Shown: positions 24,241-35,592, numbered from the stretch's first letter. The stretch is DNA of 64,000 nucleotides from Blastobasis lacticolella (GCA_905147135.1 LR990043.1:6421057-6485056); one strand, 5' to 3'. Numbers and translations are program-made. Notes: a model not told the origin generated them from the letters alone.

Positions 24241-24712
24241 TATTTATTTAATATTATCCAAATGCTTCCAGAGCTTAAGTTGAAATGAAACCAAAATGTC
24301 GTGTATGAAATAGTGAATCGCTTAAGATTATTTTTTATTAATAAAAATAAAATACACAATTATACGTTCAGTTAACTACATTTATTAATTACATTTATTA
24401 ACTACTTATTTATTTTCTCTATTTTTAAGTAACCAGATTTACCTTCTGCATATATAGTTTTACATAGAATTGTAGGGTTTGTTATTTATTGCTTCACGCT
24501 GGAGCATCGACTTTTGCTACACATAGGCCCTAAGCAGTGCGACACGAACCTACGTAAACGTCCGCGGCAAATGGTTAAATGTACTAAACCTATATAAAAC
24601 TTAGTGCATTTACTGCGACGCGGAGGGAATTAAGCTCTTCTGTGCTCTTTATTTGCGTCAAAGTCGTGTAAACCGAATATACTCGATATTCGTTCGATAC
24701 AGACTGCGATGC

Positions 24713-26310
24713 GACGTGCATTGTTTTCCCTCGACGCCGTAAAATCCAGCGGGCCCGACGGTATTCCAGCCATCGTGATAAAAACGTGTGCTGTATTGAA
24801 ACGCATATTCTCGCTCTGCTACGCTGTTTAGGAAGTTCCGTATTCATGGAAGGTAGCCTCTGTCATCCCAGTCCCTAAAAATGGTAACCGCACAGACCCG
24901 TTTAACTATCGGCCTATCGCAATCACCTCCCTACTCTCAAAAGTCATGGAGTAAGTAATTAATACCCTTATTACATTTCCGCAAAGGTCGCAGTGCCGGT
25001 GACCTTCTAGTGTACCTGACTCTGATACTAAGAAGGAAGCGTTTTCCGTCAGCCTGGACATCGAAAAGACATTCGACCGGGTCTGGAATAAGGCAATTCT
25101 ATCACTACTCTCAGCCTACGGGCTTCACGAGGGGACATGCAAGTTGGTTACGAACATCTTGTCTGTTGCCCGCTTAATTCATTCTACATATGAATGATAT
25201 GTTGCAGATTAGCGGCATTCGACAGCACGGATGACACCAACACGACACACACGATGATACAGGTCGTGCAAATAGCACTCGCGCAGAAGTAGTTGGGAGC
25301 AGAACCAAACTTGTGTCTAAAACGGAGACCTCCCAGGAACAGGTTCCGAAAGGGGCAGACGAAACCTCGTTCATACGAATACACAATTTTGTGTATGAAG
25401 ACACAGCGAAAATTGTGTGTCTGTAGTCTTGTTAAGTCTTGTAGTGCCACAGTCCTAGAACGTTTATCATCTCGAAAAGTATCGGGATCTTTAGAATGCA
25501 GCCCAATTTTGGGATCACTTAGAGGGCAAAACCAAACTGACTTAATATATCTTGGAGTGCTTAATAAAGTCAAAAAGTGCTTTACACCGGGGCATATACA
25601 AAGCGCTGGTTCGTCCCCATAATATGTAGTACTGTTCCCACCTATGGGCTGGTGCTCCCCAATACTAACTCCTTCCACTTGATTCCTACCAACGACGGAC
25701 AAATTGCATTGTCGATAATCCCCTTCACGTACAGCCTCCAGAGAGACGTTGGCTCTCTGTGTATTCACTACCGTCTGTACAACGGGTAGTGTTCATGATT
25801 GATTGATTGATATCTGATAGCTGAGTCGGCGAAACTGCAGACCTGCTTAATCCTCTGGACTCCGTACAGAGACGCGCCGTACGAATTATCGACGATCCCA
25901 TACAAACAAGCAAGTTAGAAACACTGGCTAACCCAAGGAACTTTGGCTCCCTGTGTGTGTTCTATCGGCTGTACAATGGGGAGTGTTCCGAGGAACTATT
26001 TGATCTGGTGCCCACAACACAATTCCGCCATCGCGCCACCCGCCGTGGGCTAGGTAGACCCTCTGTTGGTCACCACGCGAAGGTTCGAAAGAACGTTTCT
26101 CGCTCGTACGATTCGGATGTGGAATGAGCTCCCAGCCACAGCGTTTCTTTTGGACTATGACATGGGATCGTTCAAGAGGTATATTAGAGGTCTCTTTAGA
26201 GGCGGGCAACGCATTGGTAACTCCCCTGGTGTTGCTGATGTCCATGGGCGGCGGTGACCACTTTCCATCAGGTGGCCCGCTTGCCTGTTTGTCTGCTAGG
26301 TACCATAAAA
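24713..26310 (+). mobile_element. Jockey-type LINE, decayed reverse transcriptase ORF2
   Basis: The plus strand encodes reverse transcriptase blocks in order: LDAVKSSGPDGIPAIVIKTC; then SWKVASVIPVPKNG and FNYRPIAITSLLSKVME; then SLDIEKTFDRVWNKA with the first catalytic Asp region (normally AFDRV, here TFDRV); MNDMLQISGIR; a ruined YADD region; LGVLNKVKKCFTPGH; VQRRAVRIIDDP; RTIRMWNELPATAF; and RGLFRGGQRIGNSPGVADV. It ends in a 3' UTR and an A-run at 26306. Stops and shifts occur throughout. The GSLC...YRLYNG segment appears twice (25745-25787 and 25949-25981), suggesting two overlapping remnants or an internal duplication. No endonuclease domain is present. The 194-codon open frame on the opposite strand is a shadow. 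Confidence 0.85.
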
Positions 26311-26589
26311 AAAAATTAAGTACTGGGACGATAGAGGCTACCTTCTATGAATACGGAACTTCCCCAACTGCTGCCGCCTAGGATTGGTAAGCTGCCTGTT
26401 TTAGGTTTAAGGCTTCGGCAAAGGACTTACCGAACAATGGCTGGTTTTGTCCACCGACACGTATGGCACTGTTGAGGATGTTGATCTCATTCCCAGCGGT
26501 ATCGTATCCGCGATAATTAGAGAATTTTCCAAATTTCAGAACTGATTTTATTGAAACATAGCTAATAAATATCTCGATTAAACTGGTTG

Positions 26590-29500
26590 TCATATGGAGA
26601 AATTCACATCGAAATCGGTCCATACTTCGGGAGCTACGATGTCACAGATACACACGTCAAACACTCGTCCTTTTGCGTCGGAGGTTAATAAATAAAATTG
26701 TTGATGATAATCGTGATGTTTATAATGACAATAGATACTTACTACAAAAGTCCAGGAATTTGTTGTTGCTTAAGTTGAGGGTTTTTAAATGAACAGCGCC
26801 GGCTATCACATACCGCAGTGTCATACTATGGAATGCTGAAAATGCATTGTTGGCAAGGTTCACGAATACTAAGTCCTTCAGCCCAGCAAACGCTTCTCTG
26901 AAAACACAAAATATTAAAGAACTTGGAAAGTAATTCTAGTTAGTTACAAGTAAATTACTAAACATACTTGTCTATAATGCTCAACGAATTTCCTGCAAGA
27001 TCGAGATACCGCAGATTGGGTGAATCCCGTAGTAGATCTTCTGATAAATAACTCAATGGACATTTGTTAATCTGAAGTGAAGTAAGACCGCTTGCACCTC
27101 GTAGAGCATATTTCGCCTCGCCGAGTGTGGGTTGAATCATACTAAGGTTGGTGAGGCGAGGACAATGTGACAACCATCCGTCCCTTGTTTCTTTTACTTG
27201 AGGTATGCGCCAATCAAGCATGTCGATCCGCTGAAGCTGTGCGCACTCACCCAAATTTCCCGGAGACTTTCCATAGTCTAGAGTTATCTTGATAAGCTGA
27301 GATGGCACCAGCGTGTTCAGAATTACGTTAAACACAGATAACTCGACTAGATTCACGTTCATGGCCGCCTGGTCCATTTGGAAATCAGGAAGTTCATGAA
27401 GCAGCCCCGATATCCGCAGGTCTAAGTATTTTATGGGTAGTCCTTCTAGGTGCGACAGGAGTAGTTGATGTTCATGATAGATGAGATTGAGTGTTTCGAT
27501 GGTTGTAGTATTTATGTTGGCTGCATTTAGAGCTGCTGCGTAGGAGCGCTGCGGTGGCGGACACGAATCCAGCCTGACACTCGACACTGTTAGCGGTCGC
27601 GGCTGTGTTGGCTGTTGCTCAAGCGGCATCGTCTTGTAGCATCTTATAATTAAATCTTCGGCCTTTGTAAGTTGTAATGGTGGTGGGACTGAAAGAATAA
27701 GTTGTTGCGGTATTTTTACTTGTATCATGTGTCAAGTTCAAAGTAGCTCAACGTGCTATGGAGCATGCTATGCTCGGAATCTCTCTGAACGATAAAATTC
27801 GCAAAGAAGTAAACCGGCAGAAAATCAAAATTACCGATATAGCGTCCAGAAATAATAAGCTGATAATGGAGGGAGGACTATATCCAGCAGAGTGGTATTC
27901 ACTGGCGAGGATAACGGCCATGATAAATTTCAAGTATAATGCTGCGCGAAGAAGCGAAGATGTGCGAAGATGTTAAGTGGTAGTAAGTAAGGATGCGGAA
28001 CGCATATTACACACATGTACGGGGATAAATAGCACATATTTAACACAATTGTCAAACCATGCAAATATCGTGTACGTCTATTAATGAAAACTCAATTAAT
28101 GAGCTCTGCTACTGTACTACATCATTATGTTATGTGTGTGTACAATAAAGAATAAGAGTAGAATATAATAGTGTATATAGCCTCGAAGGGTCGCGAATGC
28201 GTCACCGGCCTATAAGACTCCAATGCCGTACTGGCTGGGGAATATTATTTCATGATATGGTCGTACGCGACAGGAATTTTCTTTAAAACAGTACGGTATT
28301 TGACCGCCACTCCTCCAGGTGGTGCGCAAATAACTTTAATTCATGACGGGTACGGCGGTAAAACTTGCTGCAAGTTCTAATTCCAACAACACCTCGACGA
28401 TAAAAGATACAACTACTCTTGGCCATGCCCGAGCCAGATATTGAGAGCCTCGGTTTCGACAATTTATGCCTTTCTTGCGGACTATCTTATATTTTCTAGC
28501 ATTTTCCCATGAGTTCGTCTACGTGGCAATATACGTGGCTACGTCTCGTTTTAGGGTAATTTACCGTTTTCCCGTGCACCCATTTTAAATGAGCTTCCTA
28601 ATATATGAAAGATAGTACTACGGAGAGGTCAAACTGTATCTCTGGTTTTGCCTAATTGAATTAGATGAAGCATGGCCTAGATTTTAAGTTGGACGCCAAA
28701 CTACCAAACTGTGAAAACTTAATCAAAATCCGTTCGGCGCCATTTTCATTTAGTTTATTTATTAAGGTTCTAAATCAGGTGTTCCAGTTTCCAAATCAAT
28801 TATACCCTATAAGTTGCCCAGGCTTAATAGCTAGACAACAAAAAAGTTTCAATCAAACCCGTCTTGTAGTTCCAGAGATGTGTGTACAAACAGACAAACA
28901 GACAAACAATAATTATTAAAATTCTTATTATATTACTGTCGCTTCAATGTCGTAATTTTTTTTTTGTAAATGTTCTTTGTAATCTTTCTTACTGTTATAT
29001 TACATGTACAGACTTACTCATTTCATTCCTAGTGTAGATTACTTCATGTGTGATTCTATTGTCTTCGTAGTTGTGAACATTGTAAGATTCTGGCGGATCA
29101 AATACGTTGGTGGTTACACTGAGCCAATGGACGATCAGGTCGGAGAAGTGCGAGTCCAGCAGAGGAGGCTCGTTTGGAGTGTCCACCAGCGTGATATAAA
29201 GTAGATCGGTAATATTGATGCCCAAAGCGTGCCATGATGTCTTGAATGTTTCCTTCGGCGCTTGACATCTAAACAATGTTATAAGACTGGGTACATAGTT
29301 TTCACTCCAAGGAGGCAAGCTTTCCAGCGCTCCTCCACTGCAATTCAAATGAAAAGCGTGGGCAATCTTCTCGATACTTCCTGGGGAGGAAGATGTTTTT
29401 TTTAGTGTTTCTAATCATGCAAGATATTAAGTTTATCTATTCTACGACTCTGGTTAGAAATAATTCTAATAAAGTAATCTACGTAAAACTAATCTTCATA

Positions 29501-30150
29501 TACATGAAAATAAAATAAATGACCGGGTGGAAGAAATTTCTTCATTTCTATGAAGAAATTGCTTATTTCTATAAGCAGCGCCTATTGTGTCACCTATTGT
29601 GTCATCATTTATATTTCCAAATCTCGCGAACATGCTGCGCGGTGCATTTCATCGTACGAAACAAATGCAGGTTCGCAAACCCAAATGCTGCTGCATAAAC
29701 CAGACTAGTCATATACAAATATACAACATCTAGGAGTATATGACTCGATCCATAAAGAATTCAGATACTCAAATCAAAATCACCATAACACCAATTTTAC
29801 CAATTAATTAAACCTAAGTACATGAATAGCAACGAATGATAACAACAATGACCCTTATTCTTTTCTTAGGTGCAAAAAAAATACACAAAAGATTTTAACG
29901 GCCTCGCCTTAAAAAAGCACGTCACAAACCAGACTAATCTCATGCAAACAAACCAGTTCAAGATAAAGAATTCAAATGATTCACATCAAAACAGGTTGTT
30001 CATATTTTGCCAATAAATTATACATAAAATAATAGCTACAAATATGGTAAATTTACCAGTATATTCTGTTGTATACACGACGCACGCACACATCAAGAGA
30101 ACGGCGAGATAAGATCCACGTCCAACGGCCATACACTGGTTCAAGACCAT
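26590..30150 (-). CDS. secreted leucine-rich-repeat protein, five exons
   Basis: Exon model on the minus strand: 30150-30057, 29380-29018, 27688-26968, 26897-26743, 26669-26590 (stop TGA at 26592-26590), total 1,413 bases, about 470 residues. Junctions are gt/ag with donors gtaaat, gtaagt, gtatgt, gtaagt and acceptors tcctccccag, attctttcag, gtgttttcag, gcaaaag; each joins in frame with no internal stop. Exon 1 starts MVLNQCMAVGRGS and continues with a hydrophobic core (YLAVLLMCACVVY), a signal peptide. Exon 2 begins the mature domain (SIEKIAHAFHLNCSGGALES). Residues about 330-440 hold leucine-rich repeats (SGLTSLQINKC, PNLRYLDLAGNSLS, KDLVFVNLANNAF, HLKTLNLSNNKF). The tail is Cys-containing (VFDVCICD). 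The last acceptor lacks a good pyrimidine tract; reading through the 73-base intron 4 would end the protein eight codons later. No transmembrane segment after the signal. Function unknown; insect LRR proteins act in adhesion, immunity or matrix, but nothing here decides. Confidence 0.75.
27742..27867 (+). mobile_element. RTE-type LINE fragment in LRR gene intron 2
   Basis: Plus-strand translation KVAQRAMEHAMLGISLNDKI then RKEVNRQKIKITDIASR matches the conserved pattern QRAMERAMLGVSLRDRIRNE..RR.TRVTDIARR of moth endonuclease/reverse transcriptase ORFs. The frame continues open to 27976 but with no further recognisable sequence. It sits 54 bases upstream of exon 3 of the LRR gene in antisense orientation. 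Confidence 0.65.
28180..28925. repeat. unclassified retroelement remnants in LRR intron 2
   Basis: About 28190-28270 contains ggtcgcgaatgcgtcaccgg, close to ggtgtcgcgaatgcattgcc at 52800, a common antisense LINE 3' end in moths. About 28650-28920 ends in a (cagacaaa)n run and aataattattaa, resembling another retroelement tail. Neither can be assigned to a family. Confidence 0.35.
29675..30056 (-). repeat. tandem duplication within LRR gene intron 1
   Basis: The series ataaaccagactagtcatat...gataaagaattcagata-type sequence...ccaattttaccaattaatta (about 29694-29810) recurs as acaaaccagactaatctcat...aagataaagaattcaaatga...attttgccaataaattata (about 29930-30022). A third, more diverged version is at about 33190-33290, beside the duplicated exon 1. 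Each unit is followed by an exon-1-type donor region only in the second and third versions. Confidence 0.55.
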
Positions 30151-30480
30151 TTCGGATATAAATTCTCAAGATGCATCAAATCGTCACATAATCACTGAAT
30201 GTAAACAAAGTATAGCTACAAAAAGATGGAAGAATGAATGAAACAATTTAAAGATTTAAAAGCCGTATGTATACATTATCGACTTCTCGAGATGAGCTTG
30301 AATAACACACTAATATTTTGAACTAACAATATCCATGTCCTGTTGTGTTTTCCTGTACAACTTGTTTTCCTCAATGCTGGCGGCGTCTTTTTGCCTGCGG
30401 GAATTTAAAATAGAGAGTATGTTGTAGTAGAGAAGATGGACGTTACATTGAATTTACTTCCAGCTGTAGTTGGAATATTT
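30151..30480 (-). promoter_or_regulatory. upstream region of LRR gene, duplicated at 34483-34700
   Basis: Directly upstream of the ATG, ttcagtgattatgtgacgatttgat corresponds to ttcagtgattatgtgataatttgat at 34490-34515. Farther up, ttgttagttcaaaatattag...gtgttattcaagctc (30300-30345) matches a diverged version at 34600-34660. Conservation through both copies suggests 5' UTR and promoter. A possible spliced segment, ag|GCAAAAAGACG..., lies at about 30395 but its partner is unknown. Confidence 0.45.
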
Positions 30481-31199
30481 TGCGTACCTTAGAGCAGTAA
30501 CTGATTAACAGATATACAGACAGACCACAACCAAATTTTTATGGTATGCCACGAAACTGCTAGCACGTGGATGTTAAGGTCAAACACAACTCTGAATACC
30601 GATAGCACTCACAGAAAACAAAAATCACTTGTAAAGAATAAAAAAAAAAGTAAAAAAATTTAAATTCCTCGTACCGTAAAAACTCGTATAACGTCACCAG
30701 ACACCAATCGACTTCTGAGACTGTTCAAGCAGCCTCAAGGTCCCCAACGAAAGACAGACATTGGTTAATCTCGCGTCGACAACCAAGCGTGAACCAATCG
30801 TTTTCAAAAATACTTTCCGAAGTTTCAACTGGCCTATCGTTTAAGACTATAATAGGCCTTTTGAAGGTTGACGAAACCCCATTAGCATTCATACGAGCCA
30901 CATCTCTGATATATGGGTCATCGTGCGTTCCACTAAAGCAGCTACAAAGGAACGACTGTCCTGAATAAACAAAAGTTTTAAGCATATAGACAGAATTCGA
31001 ATATTGCCAACAATGGGACATGGATTAGGTCACATGCCTTACGTGACGGAAAAAGAAACTAACATGTGTCGATTGTGAAATTAGATTAATGACGTTTCGG
31101 AAAAAGACCCAGCGCCATCCTTCATGGAATTATGATTCTTGTCAAATATGTCAACATTTCACGAAGCACATATTGACACCTAAGGTAGACAGTATAAAC

Positions 31200-32148
31200 T
31201 AGAGATATACCAGGTAATGGGTTTGCCGGATACCCGGCGGTCCAATCTGCCGGGTAGCCGGTGAATAGGTGAAGGTAAAAAATAAGGGATCTCGTAGATA
31301 CAAAGAAACATATTTTACGTTATATAGTATAGGTAACGAAGCTGTCAATAGAACAGATAAATTTAAATACCTCGGATCCATGATGCACGAGTCCGGCGAT
31401 ATCGGCTCCGATGTCAAGTCCCGAATTTCTGCAGCTTGGGCCAAATGGCAGTAATTTGTGACCCTAAAATCCCTGTCAAGCCATGGCCAGCCAAGACATG
31501 GCCAGCGCTGACGAAACATGTTCGCGAACTTCACGCCAACGAAATGAAAATGCTGTGGTGGATGTACGGAGTTACACGGCTCGATCGAATACGTAACGAG
31601 TACATCCGTAGCAGCCTTGGCGTAAAGGATATTGCAGATAAGATCGAGGAGGCTAGTCTGCGCTGGTTATGTGGGAAATAAGTGCTTGAACCTACCGGTA
31701 TCAGGAAAGAGGCCCTGTTGGCGGCCCAAGAAGCGATGGATTGACATTGCTGAGTCGGATGCGAGAGCCAATGGCCTACGACGCGGCCTACAAATACGCA
31801 GCCTACGGCCTACGAATGCCGAAGACCGGGCGAAGTGGAGGAGAATGAGCAGGAAAGCGGACCCTGGCAGAGGCCGGGATAAACGCTAGGTCGATGATAT
31901 TTTACGTTATATAGTAACATAGATCGAGTACGACCGACTTTTGGGAACATCTACTCATTTGAAGTAATTAATGTGCAAATTAATGTTCCCCAGTTGAGCA
32001 AATCGTATCAAAAATTTTTGTTCTAAAATTATTTATTCTTATAACTGGTTAATTACCCGGCACTAGTGCCCGGTACCCGGCCGGATCCTTGAAAAAGTGC
32101 CGGATCCGCCGGGTACTGGATCCAAATCGGGTACCCGATACATGTCGT
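31200..32148. mobile_element. hAT-like MITE inserted in repeat F
   Basis: The block is bounded by an 8-bp near-direct repeat, gtataaac (31192-31199) and gtataaag (32149-32156), present once in the uninterrupted copy (gtgtaaac near 14843). Its ends are imperfectly inverted (tagagatatacc... and ...gggtacccgatacatgtc). Both flanks are full of ccggatacccgg/ccgggtacc boxes. An 8-bp target duplication with TAGAGAT-type ends is the hAT signature. No hAT transposase is present. Without the inner RTE the element is about 360 bp. Confidence 0.75.
31330..31896 (+). mobile_element. 5'-truncated RTE LINE copy inside hAT-like MITE
   Basis: It is bounded by an exact 20-bp duplication, atattttacgttatatagta, at 31310-31329 and 31897-31916. 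Translation gives IGNEAVNRTDKFKYLGSMMH, DIGSDVKSRISAAWAKW, TKHVRELHANEMKMLWWM, NEYIRSSLGVKDIADKIEEA, GKRPCWRPKKRWIDI and SDARANGLRRGL, the C-terminal region of an RTE-type ORF2. Compared with the copy at 36350-37190 a segment coding for GLVYKSIIKPVMLYGCE is deleted after KIPVK, and two frameshifts occur. The end cgatg fits the short gatg-type 3' tail of RTE elements. Confidence 0.85.
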
Positions 32149-32195
32149 GTATAAAGCGACTAATTTTAAATGGTGTATAATAACGAAGGCGACTA

Positions 32196-32335
32196 ATTAA
32201 CTCAAACTCAAACTCAACTACGTTTATTCAGTTTAGGTTTTCACAAACACTTATGAACGTCATAATTATAATATAAAATGAATGCTAGGCACCACGGCAC
32301 CATCGAGCGGACAGCGGTTTCTTGGGTTTATAGAC
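32196..32335 (-). mobile_element. retroelement 3' tail, antisense
   Basis: Absent from repeat F copy 1. On the minus strand it reads cataagtgtttgtgaaaacc, taaactgaataaacgtagtt and a (gagttt)n tail, a widespread lepidopteran non-LTR 3' end. Its flanking target duplication is not clear. Confidence 0.5.
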
Positions 32336-32841
32336 TACTCAATAGCATCAAGTTAAATTTCCTCTATATAGTTAAGTAAAAAAAAGTATGCAAATTTATC
32401 CGCAATGTGTCAAAGTAATCTGAAGTCGTGGTACCCCTATACATGTTCTCTTAGCGACTTGTGCCACGGGGTCTATAATTAAAACTAATAGACCACTTTT
32501 TGGGCGGCCGTATCTATCTCATGTCATATAATATCTCTCTAATTTTCCATAGAGATCACTTGAAACCTTATCACGATAGGGTTGCTTTGTGTCATATTAA
32601 TGAGGTTGGAATTATGGGGGTTATGGGGCCCACCACCATCTCAGGGGTCTAAGCTTGCTAATAAATAAAAAATAAACAAATAAATAAATTGCGAGAAAAT
32701 AAAAGGCTCGCTTCGACTTCTATGAAAATGTCCTACTGATTGTTTTGTGTAGGTACTGTGACTGAACTTGACATTGTCAGTTAATTTGGTTCCACTTTCA
32801 GTCGGGCGCAGTCTCGTGGCCATCACTTTAGCCTTGGTAAG

Positions 32842-32944
32842 AAACTTATCTAACCCGGTGACAAAGTACCTGATGTTGGAATTGGCTTAACATTTCAAAG
32901 TGGCGACACTTAGTTTCTGCGTTAGCCACCGGGTCAGATAGTTT
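32842..32944. repeat. foldback element about 100 bp
   Basis: aaacttatctaacccggtg (32842-32860) is inverted at 32927-32944 (caccgggtcagatagttt) with two differences. The spacer is about 66 bases. A small MITE; no second copy was found in the window. Confidence 0.55.
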
Positions 32945-33164
32945 GTGGAGTGACACAGGACTTCTGTCGAGTTACGCACACATCACCACAAACTTATTTG
33001 ACCAGGTGATCAAAACTAGTACTAAGTGTCACCAATTGAGATATCATTTGGCGGCAATAGTAAATTCAATAACAGCGACGCCGTCATTGAGCCAGATAAG
33101 TTTGTACACACGCAACGACTGTGTAACTCTCGCTCTCAAAGCTTGTTGATCAGCACTTACTTAT

Positions 33165-34700
33165 CCGTAAGACGGATAAAAGCTAAAGAACAGGTCACAA
33201 ACAAGATTAGCTTATTCACACTTGCCAATTCTATTGCTTGCTTAAGGATTCAGATGACTTTTAAATAAAAATTACCAATTTTGTCAATAAATAAAAATTG
33301 TACATACATTACCAGTATACTCTGCATAAACGACGCACGCATGTGTTAGATATAAGGTATTTTATTATGTTTTAATTGGTATTAAATATAGTGATTAATA
33401 ATAATTAATATTTTAATATACTTTTGTAAACATTTTACCAACTTCAAAACGAAGTGTGGTGTTTCTGAACGATGGTTTGTCTTTGATCAGTTAAGTACTG
33501 TTTATGAGAAACTTCCTTAATTAATTATGTAATAAATTTATAATAATGTTAAAAGTATTGTAATACTTTAAATTAACATCTAATCAATCTATCAGTAAAT
33601 TTAGGAGACCGGAAATGAGTATAGAAAATGACATTTCCGGCTAGAAGGTAGTATAAAGGTCCAGTCAAAAGACTGGGTGGGACAGAGCCGGCACAGAGTT
33701 AAGTACAAACTTGCACTGTATTATTGTTGCTTTATATTTTGTATTGGTTTTATATATTTATATAATTGTTTATTTATTGAATCGTACGTAATACCACTGT
33801 CCCATTTAAAGGATAAATATTTAATTATGTGATCGATAATTGTGTCATAACATTTGGTGAGAATTTTGTATAAATGTGGTTTACCTATGGTACTTTGTTT
33901 GTTTTATAAAATGTCGTTTAATTCAGCAAATGTTGTTTAAATAAATACCTCATTTTATAATGGATTACATTGCTTGTTACAATATACCTAATATCTTTAA
34001 AACATGCTTTTGTTTGATTAAATGATGTCCACTAGAATCATACGTTATCCTAGATAATATATTTTCTAATAAACTCCTACACAAATATCAGCTTTGGATA
34101 CTTCATCATCATCTGAACGACCAGTCCCGGCTTCTGCCAGGGTCTGGTTACCAAGTATTACTCCTCCACTTCGCCCAGTCCCTCTTAAATACTTTATAAC
34201 CTATGTACTAACAGATAGCACTACCTCCAAGAACTTTATTTTACATGACATTGATATATATTTATTAATATTCTCTTATTAGCGTTGTCCATATATTTCA
34301 CTGGGGTTTTGGATACATACTCACACTCTGTTATTATTCTGTAGCTTAATGACTAAAATAAAGGTTTTACTAATAAAAGACACTGTAGTTATAAGTAGGA
34401 CACATATTAAAGCTGACACATGCATACAAAGCACGGCGAGATACAAGCCACTTACACTCTGCTTCAAGTACATTTTCCGCATAAATGTTTAACGAATCAA
34501 ATTATCACATAATCACTGAATTAAAACAAACTGTTGTTTGAAAAATATGTAGGAATAGTTTTTAAAACAATTTAAGGATTCAAATGGCGTGTAGGGACGT
34601 TGTCTTATCAGCACGAGCATTAACAATACACTGACGATTTTATTTTACGAGCAGTAGTTGTTCTGTTTTCGCATATATTTATTGTCCTTAAATCGCTAAG
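33165..34700 (-). pseudogene. duplicated first exon and flanks of the LRR gene, interrupted
   Basis: On the minus strand the exon lies in two pieces, 34482-34419 and 33343-33313. The first piece opens ATGCGGAAAATG and encodes MYLKQSVSGLYLAVLCM, the second ends in ACVVYAEYTG-like codons at a gtaatg donor, paralleling the exon at 30150-30057 (GSYLAVLLMCACVVYTTEYT). Upstream (34483-34700) and intron-side (33190-33312) flanks are homologous too. The break between the pieces is exactly the 33344-34418 insertion. No second set of LRR exons follows on the minus strand, so this is either an orphan duplicated promoter/first exon or, before interruption, an alternative first exon of the same gene. Confidence 0.7.
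33344..34418. mobile_element. 1,075-bp TG...CA insertion with 4-bp target duplication
   Basis: It starts tgttagatataagg and ends agctgaca, flanked by catg on both sides (33340-33343 and 34419-34422). Removing it and one catg leaves a 32-base stretch that aligns without gaps with the intact exon region near 30072-30103. TGT...ACA ends with a 4-bp duplication fit an LTR retrotransposon, so a solo LTR is likely. An agtataaaggtccagtc TATA-like box (about 33651) and late aataaa signals agree. No gag/pol sequence is present. Confidence 0.6.
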
Positions 34701-34936
34701 GCTAGCGCGCACGGCGGTGCGGACAGTTGCTGTGATTTTAAACGCTCTTAAAAATCCGTTGCGGAAATGAAACCGTGATTTTTCAGCACGCGCACGGCGG
34801 CGAAATATCCGCACGTTTTGCCATTCGAGTCCCAACTTACTTGACGTTACGCACGTCGCCCATAGACTATCATTGCAAAATTTTAATCTGTTTCAACAGT
34901 ATTGGGTACACCCGCTCACGACACTGCAGCCTATTA

Positions 34937-35592
34937 GAGCCGGTTCCCACTTGTCGGGTGTCGGCTCCGTATATTTATCGGAGGTTCCAGTGGCAGAGCA
35001 TTATATATGAAGCTATTTACACTTATCGGAAACCGATTTTGTGTCGGCTCCGACAAGAAATGTCGGGTGTTTTGCCAGCCCTTTACGCCCGGAAAAAAAT
35101 CGTGTCGGTTCTCGCTCGCCTATTATTAAGAATGGCGCTGTTCACATTTGTCGGATGTCGGCGCCGATAACCCTTTCCCCGCTACCCCTCGTTCCGTCCG
35201 TGCATACGTCGCTCTGCGATCGCGCACACACACATCGCGGCGCGCAAGCAGAGCCAAAATGAAATGTTCCCAAACTTTAGTTTAAAAAATAAATATTAAA
35301 AAGTAAATAAAATACTCATAATATAATTTCTAATATCTAATATTAGAAAAGATTGGGTGCACCCAATATTTTCTTTCCTTGGCTGTCTGTCCTCGTTTTC
35401 TTCTTAAATAATAATACATCACAACAAGAGCTTCGTCGTCGTCCATCGTGCACAGTAGCCTCGCGTAGAGTGCTTAAAATTGGTACTACCTTCGACCGTG
35501 GCCGTCAACCGATTATTAATCGTGTGTGTGAACAAAGGCGCCGACATCCGATTAATATACAGATCCGACACCCGACAAGTGGGAACGAGCCC
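34937..35592. mobile_element. PIF/Harbinger-like MITE
   Basis: Flanked by tta on both sides (34934-34936 and 35593-35595). The left end gagccggttcccacttgtcg and the inverse of the right end gggctcgttcccacttgtcg agree over about 46 bases with few mismatches. A 3-bp TTA/TAA target is typical of PIF/Harbinger. The interior repeats the end motif several times in loose form (for example ttgtcggatgtcggcgccga at about 35148). No transposase. The overlapping open frames here are not genes. Confidence 0.7.

Larger units (their letters stand above)
30988..32446. repeat. dispersed repeat family F, copy 2, interrupted
   Basis: The parts 30988-31199, 32149-32195 and 32336-32446 align end to end with 14649-15011. 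Two blocks are absent from copy 1: 31200-32148 (hAT-like MITE holding an RTE fragment) and about 32196-32335 (antisense retroelement tail). Family F is thus the oldest layer of this nest. Confidence 0.8.

Noticed and set aside
25184..25768. 194-residue minus-strand ORF
   Set aside because: It lies antisense to recognisable Jockey reverse transcriptase fragments and has no domain of its own.
30725..31021. 98-residue minus-strand ORF as a gene
   Set aside because: Its first codons lie in repeat F, no domain is recognisable, and there are no convincing splice sites or relation to the LRR exons.
31269..31454. 61-residue ORF as one protein
   Set aside because: Its first 20 codons are hAT-like MITE sequence and the remainder is the RTE fragment; the boundary is the target duplication at 31310-31329.
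34775..35262. 131- and 73-residue ORFs
   Set aside because: They run across the boundary and interior repeats of the Harbinger-like MITE.
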